Origin: Conus ventricosus
Lineage: Eukaryota > Mollusca > Gastropoda > Neogastropoda > Conidae
DNA length: 64,000 nucleotides
Assembly: GCA_018398815.1 (NCBI GenBank)
Contig: CM031607.1
Span: forward strand, 89,608,136-89,672,135
Direction: 5' to 3'
In this document: in pieces, positions 44,767 through 56,821 of the stretch
Numbering within the stretch: the stretch's first letter is position 1
Layout of the letters: each line of letters opens with the position of its first letter
Translations under genes and position numbers: made by a program
The notes under the pieces: model-generated
The model's database searches: none
The model's input: only the letters and a program-made list of their open reading frames with translations
Told to the model about the DNA's origin: nothing

Positions 44767-47700
44767 AACCCCCAGGTTTACAATTTTTGGCGAGCCTGCC
44801 AGATTCGGGGCCCATTTATTTAATTGTTCAACTTCCAAGAAACGGGGGGATTCAGTATTGTAATCCTAAGCAAAGGTATGTTTATGTATTCCCAAGTATT
44901 AAAAACTCTGGCATTGCTTCCAAGATAGTTAATCTACTGGGATTGCCCCAAGTACTTTTTTCGCACGATGGGGTATAATTTGCTCTCATAGTTGGGGCAG
45001 GCGCAGGCGTCTTATAAAAATAAATTTCTTGTCCCAAGCTAATTTATCATTTTAGGATTGGCTTACGTCCTCGGGCGGTAACCCCATTTGGGTGCATATA
45101 GTAAAATCTTGTTAAAAAAAAAAAAAAAAAAAAAAGAGTAAAGGGGGACGAAAAAACACCCCTATTTAACAACTTTTGAGCGTCGCCGGTTTGGCTATCG
45201 GGAGAAGAGTTGCGAGCATCTTAAACCCAACAAAAGATGGGGATGAACGGGGGGGGAAAACGCCGTGCGAGTAGAAAAGGAAGAAAAAAAAGTTAAGGAT
45301 TCAGGCTAGCATAACGCAGGGAAAAAGAAAAGTAACGCTGGGGAAAAAGAAAAAATTTAAAGCAGGGAAAAAGAAAATTAAGGATTCAATTAGATTAGAA
45401 AGACGAAAATCGAGGGAACCACCGAGATGGTATTTTTCTCCAGTGACCCTCTGGAGTTATGCCCCCCCCAAAGTTGCCAAAAATTTTCGAAGGGAAAAGA
45501 TTCGTTGATGCTACACGTCGTTTTTAAACGGTTTCCACCAGGGTTGGCCTTCAAAGAGGGGCAGTCATTTTTTTTGCGTTTTGACGGGAAGGCTTACAAT
45601 TTCATGCGTTACCCGCAGAACCCAAAAATCGATTTTTGGGCGTGAAGGAACATTTATAAGGGATTTGACCTCACGAGGAGGGGGTTCCGAAAGAAATTTC
45701 GATCACTAGATTCAAGCAGGGAAAGTACACTTTTGGGCACGTTAATCCTATTTGGGAAGGTTAAGTTGTGTACGAAGAAGGGGTTTGCTGAATTTAAAAG
45801 CTGGGTTTTGAAGGAACAATTTTTCAGGTTGCGGCCCTGATTTAACCATACATTTGAAAAGAAGCAGAGACGCAGGGGGGTTGCTGAAGTTAGCAGAGGT
45901 GTATAGAGAGGCACGTTTGGGCACTAAGGTGCAGGGGAAAAAAGGGGCCAGGCACGGGGAGAAATGCAAGGAGCTGGGGGTTTTTGCCACTGCAAACCCC
46001 TGGTGGGGCAAAAAGGGGGACAAAGGGGGCAATAGGGGTTTCATTTGTCACAAGAAGGACATTGGCGGGGATTGTCGGCATAGGTTCCAGAAAAGGCACA
46101 CCTTGCAAAAGGGTTTATAAGGGCGCCGGGAACCCGCAGTGGAAACCAAAGGGCCCAAACGGAAGGGTGGGGGTGCACCAGGCTAGCACTGGCGCGTCAG
46201 GTCAGGGGTGGGGGGCACTAGCCCGAGTGGTTCATTATCATGGAAGAAGGGGATTGGCCAGCAAAGGGGGGAAAGTGTTACGGACACGTTGTTTAGTGGT
46301 TATAAGAACAACGCTGGTCGAGAAGGGGATTTGACAGGGGGAAATCCAGACCGTACTCTAATCGGGCACTGTGAGGAGTTTCCAGTTTTCCAAGATAGAA
46401 GTCGACCCCTTTCTTCTCAGGGGGTTGTTGGCGGGGATGGAAAACCCCCTTTTTGATTTGATCATTGGAAATTTCCAGGTGCAAGGGATCCGGGATCCTG
46501 ATTTTGCACTCAGGGGAGCATTCAAACACGGGGCGGGGAAAAGTTGATAAACCGTTAGTTCCCGCAAGGAGTCGCTAGTGTTCCCTGTGATTTAGGGCAG
46601 CCAGGAACAAAACCTTTGTCGTAAAATCTTGGGGGTTGGGGAAGAGTGGGGAGAAACAGTGGGTTAAAAGGGGTGAACAAATTTTTGGGAAAGGCGGGTT
46701 GTTTTTTACCGAGTGTTTTCAAGGGGGGAAACAGCAAGGGGACAACTCAGTTTGAGGTACCAGCTGTTATCGTGACACTGTCAGTCATGGGCACGAGTCG
46801 CTCATGGGGGGTCATTCGGCCCCCAGCAAAAAGTACCGAACTTTTATGATTTTTGGGGCCCGAGCAATGGCAACTAAAGCGTTTTTGCTGTCATGTGACT
46901 GGTCAAAGGTCAACCACAAGAGGGGGAAAAAAAGGAAGGGGCCTCTTAAAAATCCCCTTTTTAAAGAACACCGTTCGGAAGTGGCTTTTGATCTGATTTG
47001 GGCCCCAAACCGCCCCGTTCCCAAAATTGGGACAGTTAAAACATCAAGGGTTTAAGGGAAGGTTTGCAGGGGTAGGGTCGTTCAAAGAACATTTTACAGG
47101 AAGGGGAGAAGAATCCCCCAAGGGGGAGTCAAGTCCTGGGGACTGCTTCCCCGGGTCACAACAAGCGCGATCATTGGGAAAAGGACCATTTACCATCACT
47201 AAAAGGTCGGTGGGGTTCCGAATTGAGTGAATGGAAACTAAAACTTTTCCATGCAATTTTTTTCCCAAATATATTCAGCGGGAGACCAGCACATAGGGGC
47301 AGCAGCAACTTTTATGAGGGGAAGGGGGAACCCCGCAGAAGAAGGGGGGTTTTTTTTGCCTAAGTTTTCCGAAGAGCATACAGGGGTGTTCACGTTGAAG
47401 GGCTAGACGAGGAGTTCCTAGTTTTGGGTTGTCAAAACGACACAAGCAGCCAGAAAAGGGGAAAAAGGGGGAGAAGATGATGAATTCAGAGAGACCAAAG
47501 ACCAAAACAGAAGTCAGGATCTGCTAGGTTTTTTGGCTTCTACAAAGTTTTTTCCAAATTTCGCAGCAAACACGAGTCCCCCTTTAGTGATTTGGGCAAG
47601 GGAGGGAAAAAGGCGTGGCGAGTGGGCAGACGCGCAGAGCAAGCATGCAGACGGGGCTAGAACGACTAGGTTCCCCTCCCTCTTGAAGCACCGATATGTC

Positions 47701-48560
47701 GAAACCCCTTTCTGTTACACGGACGCATAGGGGGGAAGGGGCATTTGTTTTCAGGAGCAGAAGGGGCGAGTTCCTGGAGGTATGCAGCAGGAAATTTTAC
47801 GAAGGTGAGAAGGTACGCAACAGTAAGAAGGGTTTTTGGCTGTTTTGGGGGGGCCGTCAGAAATTTCAAAATACTTTTATGGGAAGGGTTCGGAAGGATG
47901 ATCACCAAAAACCCCTCAAATTCCTGCAGGAGCGCAGCTGAAGACCATGCTGGGGGCAAGGGACGCAGCCCTACAGGGGATCATGCATACATTCCAGGTC
48001 GACAGAATGTCGGAGTACTATTTTAAACCGGTATCAGCCTGCAACTCAGAGAATCTCATATCCGGGGGGCTTTGTTTAAATATTTTTTGATTACAGTTGT
48101 TGATGGAATGGGGGCATTCCCTTGGCTATGGTTTTATTTTCTTGTGAGACTTGTTCAATTTCTTTGTGAGACTTTTTATGAATGTATTATTTTGGGGCTA
48201 CAGTCGCTTTGTATAATGCATGTTTGCGATAATAGGGTGGAGATTCCCCAGTGAGGTGTCATGGATCGTTTTTCCTATTAGATTGTGCTTTTCATAAAAG
48301 CTGCAAGGGAGAGTGGGAAATCCGCAGGGAGGGGGAAATTTCATAAGGCGCCGAGGTTGTTTAAAAGAGTTGAAATAACGCAAGAGGACGTCAATGAAAA
48401 ATCATTGGGGTGATATTTTCTTATAAATTTTATAAAATTTCAAACCGTTTGTTGTAAATATTTTTCAAACTTTTCCCTGGAGCTGTGTGTCAGCAAATTT
48501 GGTTGTTGTTTATTTTTGGACCCTTTTTTTCGAGACAAAGGGAGCATAGTCTTTTGCAAG
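44767..48560 (-). mobile_element. Interior I of the L-flanked element, minus copy
   Basis: Inverted counterpart of 38561-43450, about 1 kb shorter. Purine-rich on the plus strand. Shared landmarks include gacagaatgtcgg near 48001 against ccgacattctgtc near 39046, and cgatatgtcgaaacccc near 47690. No identifiable protein. Confidence 0.5.
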
Positions 48561-48589
48561 GGGGGAAAATTTTCACGGGCAAAAATAAA

Positions 48590-49950
48590 ACAACCGATTC
48601 GGGTCAGCCCCCCCAACTCAACTGGCATAACTCAAACTCAAAAATTTGAGGCCAGGGAATGGCCTCAAAAGTCGGGCCCAGCCTTTAACATCGCCCACCT
48701 TTGGGCACAGTGAGGGGGTAACCTAATCCTCCACGGGGCGGCCGGCCCCCCAGACAGACTAAGCCCCCTTGACCCACCCTCGTTCTGCCCCAAAGGATCG
48801 CAACTCGGCCAGACTGATCTGGCTAAATTTACAGGCGGGGTCCACAGTTGGGCCGACGCTAGCCAATTTTTAGAACCATGTCCCCCATCAAAACCAGCAC
48901 CGCCCGCTAAGTAGGGAAGGGGGAAAGGGGTGTTGGGGGGGGCAAAATCAAAACTAATTAATTAATGACCCATTACCCCCCAGAGAAAGGCGGTAGCTGA
49001 CTGTCATGATTGAATATCCAATGAAATTAGAGGGGGGCAACCTCAGAATAAAGGCGCGAAAAAAATTCTGACCAATGGTACTCGCCCTTTGACAGGTGAG
49101 AACACAAATAAGAAAGGTCAACGGAGAAACAGGGGGAGAACAAAACAGACAGACAGAGAGAGGAAGAGGTTCGGGGTGTAAGCTCTGAAAGGAGAGAAAG
49201 CAGAGAGATGAGAGGAGGAGAGAAGAGAACCCAAGTTGAGGCATTAGCACGAGATAGAGTCTGCAGAGGGAGGACTAAGGAAGATGTGGAGAGTGAGAGT
49301 TGCTAACTAAGAGAGAAAAAAAAGAAAAAGAAAAAAAAAAGAAAAGAAAAGCAACCATGTCCATTTGATAAAAGGGAGACTAGAAGAAAAGAGGGTGCAA
49401 TGCGTTAATGCAGGGAAAAAAGAAAGGAGAACAGATCGATGTCTAATAGTCACTGTTCCACTGAACCCGGGGTTCGACCTCATAAACCTGGCAGCGTCAC
49501 TTCGTCAAGCAGAACCACAGGCCAACGCCAGTGCCACAGTCTAAACCCGACCAGTGCCAACAGTCTGCCGGGGGTCCAACCTGACCTGTGCCAGCAGTCG
49601 TGTTGTGCTTGGAAGTGACAGTGAAAAGAAACAAAGAAAAAAAAAAGAGAAAAAAGAAAAGACAGTGATTCGTGTGAGTTTAAAATCACCTGACCAGGTA
49701 AAATAGAAATCTATTTAACCCCGGGGTTTGTTAATGATGATTTAGATAAATGGTTTTGTGAAGTCCAAGGAAAGAGAGAAGATTTATTTTTGTTTGACTC
49801 CATATCATTGATGTTTGGTTCTATGATCATGTGTAGTACAGTTATAGACTTTACTGTGGTTTGATGTGACGAATGCATGATATATGAATGAATTGAAGCA
49901 ACTGTGAGTGTTGTTTGGGCTGTGCGCTAGTCCTTCCTCCACTGACATAC
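48590..49950 (-). mobile_element. LTR-like end unit L, copy 3 (inverted)
   Basis: Would be the 5' LTR of the minus-oriented element. From about 48.95 kb rightward the sequence is cleaner than the preceding 11 kb. It meets copy 4 head to head with a ~10-base spacer. Confidence 0.65.
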
Positions 49951-49954
49951 CAAT

Positions 49955-51275
49955 GCAGTGGAGGAAGGACTAGCGGGAAAAGCCCAAACACACTCACAGC
50001 TTGCTTACAATCTCATTCATATATCATGCATTCGTCACATCAAACCACTAGTAAAGTCTATAACTTTACTACACATAATCATTTAAGCAACATCAATGCG
50101 CATGGAATCAAACAAAATAAAACATTCCTCTTTTCCTTGAACTTCACAAAACCATTTATCTAAATCATCATTAACTAACCCGGGTATAAAATAGATTTCT
50201 ACTTTACCTGGCCAGGTGATCTTAACTATTCACGAATCACTGTCTTTTCTTTTCTTCTTTTTTTTCTTTCTTTTCTTTTCACTGTCACTTTCACAAACAC
50301 CAGTCACGACACAACTGCTGGCACTGGTCAGTTTGGACCGCTGGCACTGGTCAGGTTAGACCGCTGGCGTTGGTCAGGTTGGACTGCTGATGAAAGTGGC
50401 GCTGCCAGTATGAGGTCGAACCCCAGTTCAGATTGAACAGTGACTACCAGACATCGATCTGTTCTCCTTTCTTTCTTCCTGCATTAACGCATGCACTCTC
50501 TCTCTCTCTTCTGGTCTGCTCTATCAAATGGACATGATTGCTTTCTTTCTTTTTCTTTTTCTTTTTTTTCTCTTCATCAGTTAGCAACTCTCTCTCTCAA
50601 CATCTCTCCTTAGTCTTCCTCTGCAGACTCTATCTAGTGCTAATGCTTCAACTCGGTTCTGTTCACTCCTCTCATCTCTCTGCTCTTCTCTCGTCAGAGC
50701 CTACTCCCAGAACCTCTCCCTCTCTCTCTGGTTCTTCTTTCCCTTCTCCCTCTTGTTCTCACTCTCCTCACTTCTTATCCTCATCCTATGTGTCAAAGGG
50801 TGAGTACCATTGGTCAGTATTTTTTCCCGCCTTATACTGAGGTTACCTCCCCTCTCATTCCATTGGACGTTCAAATCGTCAAAGTCACATCTACTGGCCT
50901 TGCTCTCTGTGGTGGTCAATGGTCATTTATTAATTAGCTTGATTTTACCCCCACCACCAATACCTTCCCCCTTCCTACTTCAACCGGCGACGTCTGGCTT
51001 AACTGTGGGCGCTGGTCGCAAATTGGCTAGATCAGTCTGACCCAGGCGCCGAGACCCGTCTGGCCAGACCTCTCGAGACGTCGGTCCAGCTACTTAGTCT
51101 GTCTGCTGGACAGTGCTGTCTCCGTGAGGACTAAAATAGCCTATTCGCTGTGCCTAATTGCTGACGCGACACCGACGTCGTCTGCCTGGAGACCAGAATG
51201 TTTGGGTTTGGACTTATGTCCGATTGAACTGGCTGGCGACTGACCACGAATTCGGTTTTTCTATTTTTTTGTCCG
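49955..51275 (+). mobile_element. LTR-like end unit L, copy 4 (solo, direct)
   Basis: The cleanest copy of L. It is not followed by interior sequence but by a CA tract at 51277, so it behaves as a solo unit or as the other arm of a palindrome. Confidence 0.65.
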
Positions 51276-51276
51276 T

Positions 51277-51333
<57 letters not shown>
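51277..51333. repeat. CA microsatellite
   Basis: About 57 bases of CA directly after the L unit. Confidence 0.95.
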
Positions 51334-51337
<4 letters not shown>

Positions 51338-52036
51338 ATATTTTCCGTTAAAATGAGGGAGAAATGGGTCAAAGGAAGGTGCCTTGGAGAGAAGCGAATC
51401 AGAAGACAAATGTGTCAGCATGGAATTCCTCCAGAGGCGAATCAGGACAAGAAACAGGAGCTGACCGAGTTTGCAAAGTACTAAAGCGCAGGAATGAATT
51501 ATTGTTCAATGTTTTGTTCGACATAATAATTCACTTTATTGTATTTTATGTCCTGGCCATACGTTTACCAGAACTATGCGTCAGTTGTTTCTGTACAAAG
51601 GTCTGAATTTCACGTCGTATTGAATCAAGTAACTAGAGCTACCAATCATACACCTTACTATTACACTGACACAAGCCGTCAAATCTTGGACTGTAACGCT
51701 GCTAACTTCCTAGTGGTCGGAACCCTCATTACGGATGATGCACGCGCATTTTTTTCCAAGCGTGGCTACATTGTGATCTCCCTGTTGATTTTCTGAGTTG
51801 ATCATTCGCGCTCTTATGTATAATACTACTACTAATAATAACGCACGATGATAATAATATTAATCATAAGAGCAGAAGAAGAAGAGAGAAGAAGAAGAAG
51901 AAGAAGAAGAAGAGTAACATAATAGTAGTAGTAATAATACTAATACTAATAGTAATGACAACAATAACAAAAATAATGATAATAATAATGATGATGATGA
52001 TGTGATAGTAAAATATAATGATGATAATAAGAAAAC
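51334..52036. other. Unassigned sequence with trinucleotide repeats
   Basis: 51354-51480 contains an open stretch (KWVKGRCLGEKRIRRQMCQH...) that I cannot assign; it is too short to call. 51868-52015 is GAA, TAG, AAT and GATGAT simple repeat. Confidence 0.45.
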
Positions 52037-52325
52037 CATTTTAAAGCGCCTTGCCAAAGGTTCTAAAACGCTGACAATCAACACACAAGTGTACACAACG
52101 GGCTGCCTACCTGGGAAGTGTCAACTGAAGAGCTGCCTGCTGGCACTTCATTCAGTCATTTTCCGTGTCATCCAGTCAATATCGTTCACTGAATCTCTTA
52201 TTTTTCTTCATTCTTTCCATTTCTCACGCAGGGTGCATGCTTTGTGTAACGTGTCATCCATACCAACGGCCAAACTGGCCTCTCTCCGAAACTTGGTGAT
52301 GGGATTTAAGTGTATGCAACATGTT
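52037..52325 (-). mobile_element. SINE second copy, 3' part (left of Gypsy insertion)
   Basis: Matches body and tail of the SINE at 35520-36046 (ctgcctacctgggaagtg, gtcatccataccaacggcca). It stops at ATGTT (52321-52325), the target site of the LTR element, and continues at 57840. Confidence 0.8.
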
Positions 52326-53873
52326 TGTAATGTTGCAGTTATCCAATTCACACACCGTTTATACCACAACATTCACTCCCACAATTTTACTTTTCATCAA
52401 GGAGCCCGCAACATTAACTAACTCGGCTCGCAATACATTAACTAACTCGGCTCACAATTACGCTATCTGACTCCCAGAAATTAATACTCAAAAGACCCAA
52501 TAAACCACCACAAATTTTCTAATTCTCAAACAACATCACATCAAATTCATCCTTCCTAGCAAAACAACAACTTCACCGTAGTCACAGTTCAATGGCTTTC
52601 ATTACAACTGGAGATATTGGTGAGATGTAAGTGCATCTAGTCTATCATCACAGACTTAACAATTCCTGATATCAAATCGTCCCAAACTGGCCATGCCTGA
52701 TGAATCCTTTCCATGTTGGATATCAGACTACTGTTCAACTGCAAGTCAACACAGATAGGTATACAGAAGAGATCCAATGGTCAACTTACTGGACCTGGCA
52801 GGAAAAGAACCAAGGCAGTTTGAATGTCTCCGAAGCTGAAACTCTCCAAGTCAGTCTCAATCCGTACCAACCACACACAAAAATATTAATACATTTGGCA
52901 GTCACATGAACTCCTCCCCTGGTGTGTATTATCTGATGGCATTTTGAATTCAGTTCACAGCGCAGTAGCAGCACTGTCCAGTTCAGCACAGCTCCTTCAG
53001 CTCGTCGTGGAATTTCACCACTCAACACAGCCCGATAAAGTCATGATTCACAAAGATGACACCGCTTGTCACAACACGGCTGGACCCAAACTAGTAAACA
53101 CAAGTTCAGTTATCATATAAAAACATATTCTTTTTCTCTTGAAAGACTAACATTTCATCCACTATATTCTGGTTGTCAACTGACAAACTCCATCTCCATA
53201 GTCGTTCCCCTCAGATGTCATAAAAACAATTTTGTCATCAAGCCTATTTTGACGTCATTTCATTTTGCTACGTAATTCTGCGTTCACCCTCATTAACCCT
53301 TTATCTTCCTTTCACCTTAATTCTTTCTGGTTTATACATCATTAGTCTCAGACCGAAATGGAAATCCGTTATCATCATCTTAATCATCCTCATTCCCATT
53401 GATCAGCATTAAAAAAAAAATGTCTCAAATTCTGTGGCCCTTCATGCCCTGCTCTCATGGTGACCTCAGTTTCGATGTCCTCTCCGCGTCTGTGGCCTTG
53501 GTTTGATTCCGTCGGGGTCACCGGGTATCGGCGAGTCCATGGGGCTGTCGTGGACGGACGTGGTGGCGCCCTCCGGAGGGAGAGCTCACTCACGCCGGCT
53601 CCGCGACTAAGCAATTATTGTCGTCAGTAGGGGGCTTAGTAGGTGGTGTCCTGCGTATGTTAGATCAGAACAGGCGCCACTGAACACCACCGAAGTGACT
53701 CGGCAGCAGTGCAGTGTCTCCTCCGGTGGGTTGCCTCATGACGACTTGACATTGACTGCTCCCTGTGGATTGCTGTGCCGGGGCTGCGGTGGGGCCAGCC
53801 GGGCTATGGCTGTGGACGGGTGTCAGAATGAGCGGCATGGGTGCACTGCCTCTGAGGTAGCGCACAGGTTGGG

Positions 53874-53926
<53 letters not shown>

Positions 53927-54053
53927 TCATCAAGCCTATTTTGACGTCATTTCATTTTGCTACGTAATTCTGCGTTCACCCTCATTAACCCTTTATCTTC
54001 CTTTCACCTTAATTCTTTCTGGTTTATACATCATTTGTTCCCATCACATGACA
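52326..54053 (-). mobile_element. Gypsy 3' LTR, interrupted by an insertion
   Basis: Aligns with the 5' LTR at 56822-57839 from its TGTAATGTTGC end to its CACATGACA end (TG...CA on the plus strand). It is about 710 bases longer because of the 53344-53923 insertion plus a 112-bp duplication. On the minus strand the LTR starts TGTCATGTGATGGG, directly after the polypurine tract. Confidence 0.85.
53344..53923 (+). mobile_element. Poly(A)-tailed retroposed insertion in the Gypsy LTR
   Basis: A 580-bp GC-richer insertion ending in about 43 A, flanked by identical 112-bp direct repeats at 53232-53343 and 53924-54035. This is the signature of target-primed reverse transcription by LINE machinery. 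No protein or tRNA-like promoter was recognised inside. It could be a 5'-truncated LINE 3' end or a retroposed transcript. Confidence 0.8.
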
Positions 54054-54066
54054 CCCCCCTTCCCAG
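54054..54066 (-). other. Polypurine tract
   Basis: On the minus strand, GGGAAGGGGGG sits immediately before the 3' LTR, where plus-strand DNA synthesis of LTR elements is primed. Confidence 0.75.
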
Positions 54067-54510
54067 GGTAAAATTTTTTGGATTTATCCAAAAAATTTTG
54101 TTATAGAAATTGACAGTTTTTATACCCTAAGCATACCTAAATATAAAACATGCACATGCACAAAAACCTCGATAGGCAAAAACCTCATAAACTCGGTGCC
54201 CATTTCACATCATTTTTCTCCAAGAAAATGTAGGCCTTGTATCATATTCTTAAAATAAAGCTATTGTAACCCTGTCAAGGCCACATGTCTGTCAAACACT
54301 TCCTTAATGAAGTATTGAAATTTTCCAGAACAAACAACAATGCAGTAATTCTCAATAATCAAATACACAACATTGCAAATATCAAACTTCTTAAATCATT
54401 TGTGGTCCTCATTATACAAATATTCTTTGCCATTCCCAGTTTCCTTCACAAAGACGTGTCTCACTCATCCCCAGCAATTTTTCCAAAATAGACGTGGTAG
54501 GGGAATGGTT

Positions 54511-56300
54511 TCACGAAATAGGTTTCTCAGTCGTCACCATTAAGCGATGGGGGTCTACGTTGTGACCGCTACCTGGTTTGTCAGTCAGTACATCCTTGTA
54601 GTCTTTGAGAAGATCAGTCAATTTTGCTCTGTGCTCTGATAGTAAGTTTTCGTCTACTACCACGTCGTGATATGTCTCACCTTTTACCGTCAGAGTTGGG
54701 AGTTTGACTATGTCTTTTTGGTCCACAATCACACCAACATTCACACAAGTATTGGCACCCTCACTCTTCGGTTGCACATTGGGGACAGAGGGAGGTGCGC
54801 TTATAGTGTTGACGGGTAGGATGTCAGAGTTGGGATGGGTTTGCTACCTGTCTGTTTTTCTTTCTGTTGGCGAGTCGCTACATTGCTTGGTATGTACAAC
54901 CTACTTTCTCCCCCATGTGTAGAAGAGACTCGTTCAAGGTTCCCTAGTATGAGATCTGTTTACTGGCTCCTCAATCACACATGCCAATAGGGTGCCTGTG
55001 TAATGCGGACAAATAACTTCTATCTTGGCCAGTGGGAAGGTTCCTATTCTACCTCCAAAAGTGCGGCACTGTTGTTCTTCACCAGTGTACTGGTCCTCTC
55101 TGACAAGGATTTTCTTTACCCTGCTATGGTACACCCATATCTCTCAGCAGGGAAGCCTCAAACCCATTTACAGTGCATGATTCAATCATGAGGCCCTCTG
55201 TGGAGGCACTAAACACATAGGCATGTTTCACCCCCTCTACACATTGGTTTTGTTGTATATTTTCAGCATATGTTTCTCTCATCTCTGGGATTGTGTTGGC
55301 ATTTTCAAACTGCGCTGCAACATTCGCAAAGGTGGCTGGGCACTGGCTGCGCGCGTGGAATCTGCCCCCACAAGTCCAACATGTGACATCTGCATTGGAC
55401 CTGCTCTGTTGGAACGTTTGACTTCTACTTCTTCTTGCGCCACTCGAAACAAATTTTGGAAATCCCCACGTGGTGGGTACATGTATTGCCCCCGACTGGC
55501 GAAAATTCCGCGATTTGAATTTGAGGAGGGTATGAAATGGGCCTGGTGCTCTGAAAAATTGTGACAGTCCCGGTGGTCTGTAGTTTCCTCTGCCATTTCC
55601 ATAAAGTGGACCTGATGAAAACCGGTTGAAACTCCCTCTTGTGAACTGATTTTTTTGCACTTGGGCGCTGACATTTGCGTCAAACACAGACTGAATTTGG
55701 CCGGTTTTTGTGCAAGATCTGTCTGGGTGCGCTGTACGGTATTAATCAGCCAATTTGCATAACTCTTCGGCGGAATTAAATGAGCGCTCTTTGAGAAAAA
55801 TCGCCAGATCTTTTGATACGCTGTTGATAATTTGTTCTCTCACAAAAAGATCGCGAAGGTCATCGAAAGTTTTTGTGGGTTTTGAAAGGTCAATCCAGCC
55901 ATCCAACAATGACTTATGCGGTGAGGTACGCGGCGAAGGATTCACCTTTTTCCGGACGTCTGAATCTGTGTCTGAATTGTTCGTTTGTACATTGGAACTT
56001 TTTGAGCAGTTTCAGCTTTGAGCTCCGTCCAAGTCAGATCCTCATTTTGCAACTAACGTATGGTACGTGTGAGAGCACTACCTTAAAAAGAGAGGCAATT
56101 ATAGCGTCCATTTGTCTTCAGGCCAACTGCATGATTTGGCATGACTCAAACCTGAAAAAGAAGAGTCAATTTCATCCTTTGTTTCCTCGAATTGTGGGAG
56201 CTGGGAAGCATTTATTATTTTCAAAGGAAGCATCGCTGTCTGAGTTTCTCCATGCTGAGGTCATGGCTGCTCTAGTGTCTAGCTCCTTAAGTTGTTTTCA
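54511..56300 (-). pseudogene. Gypsy-type gag-pol, internally deleted and frameshifted
   Basis: Minus-strand order: a gag core near 56200-55950 (ASLFKVVLSHVPY region) and gag C-terminal domain at 55945-55742 (LRDLFVREQIINSVSKDLAI, FLKERS). The zinc knuckle is CWTCGGRFHARSQC (CX2CX4HX4C), near 55390-55350. A protease region follows between 55190 and 54940 (TFPLAKIEVICPHYTGTLLA). The start of the reverse transcriptase is at 54777-54511 (LLKDYKDVLTDKPGSGHNVD). The reverse-transcriptase catalytic core, RNase H and integrase are missing between 54510 and the 3' LTR, so the copy cannot move by itself. Confidence 0.8.
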
Positions 56301-56800
56301 TGCTCATGAATTAACTCTACTTCTTCAGCTCTTTGTCGTTTTCTATTTTCTGTTGTTCTACCCTATTCTCTTTTCTTCTAGTTTTGCATTCCTTTCCAAT
56401 ATTCTATCTGCTCTTTCTTGGCACGTTGTCATAATTAACTATAGTTTCCCACCCGTTTGGCCCAACGCATTCACTTGTTGCATCCAAGCTTCAAAGCCCG
56501 ACATTTTTGGTACTGTTATCACAACACGAAAAGCAAAAAAAAAAAAAGAAAAGAAAAAAGAAACGGTAAAAAAAATTGCTCTATGATTATGAACAATGTG
56601 ACAAATGCTGCTTTTAAAATTGTTTTCACGATAAAAGTTTTTCATTGTTAAAATATAATTCCTCTCTCAGCCCACACAATGTAATAGAACCTCTATAACA
56701 CTGTTCAACCAAAACACAGACTAATACATACGTAACCAAAATTGAAATCTTAGACTCCTAGCAAGTGATAATCCATTTTTAAATATTCTATGCTAACCTA

Positions 56801-56820
56801 GCATCACGTCGGGGTCACCA
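56801..56820 (-). other. Primer binding site
   Basis: Read on the minus strand, TGGTGACCCCGACGTGATGC begins one base after the 5' LTR. It has the TGG start expected of a tRNA 3' end complement. The tRNA is not assigned. Confidence 0.65.
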
Positions 56821-56821
56821 C

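Noticed and set aside
53390..53967. Open frames in the GC-rich insertion
   Set aside because: Short, overlapping on both strands, and without known domains; treated as a non-coding retroposed segment.
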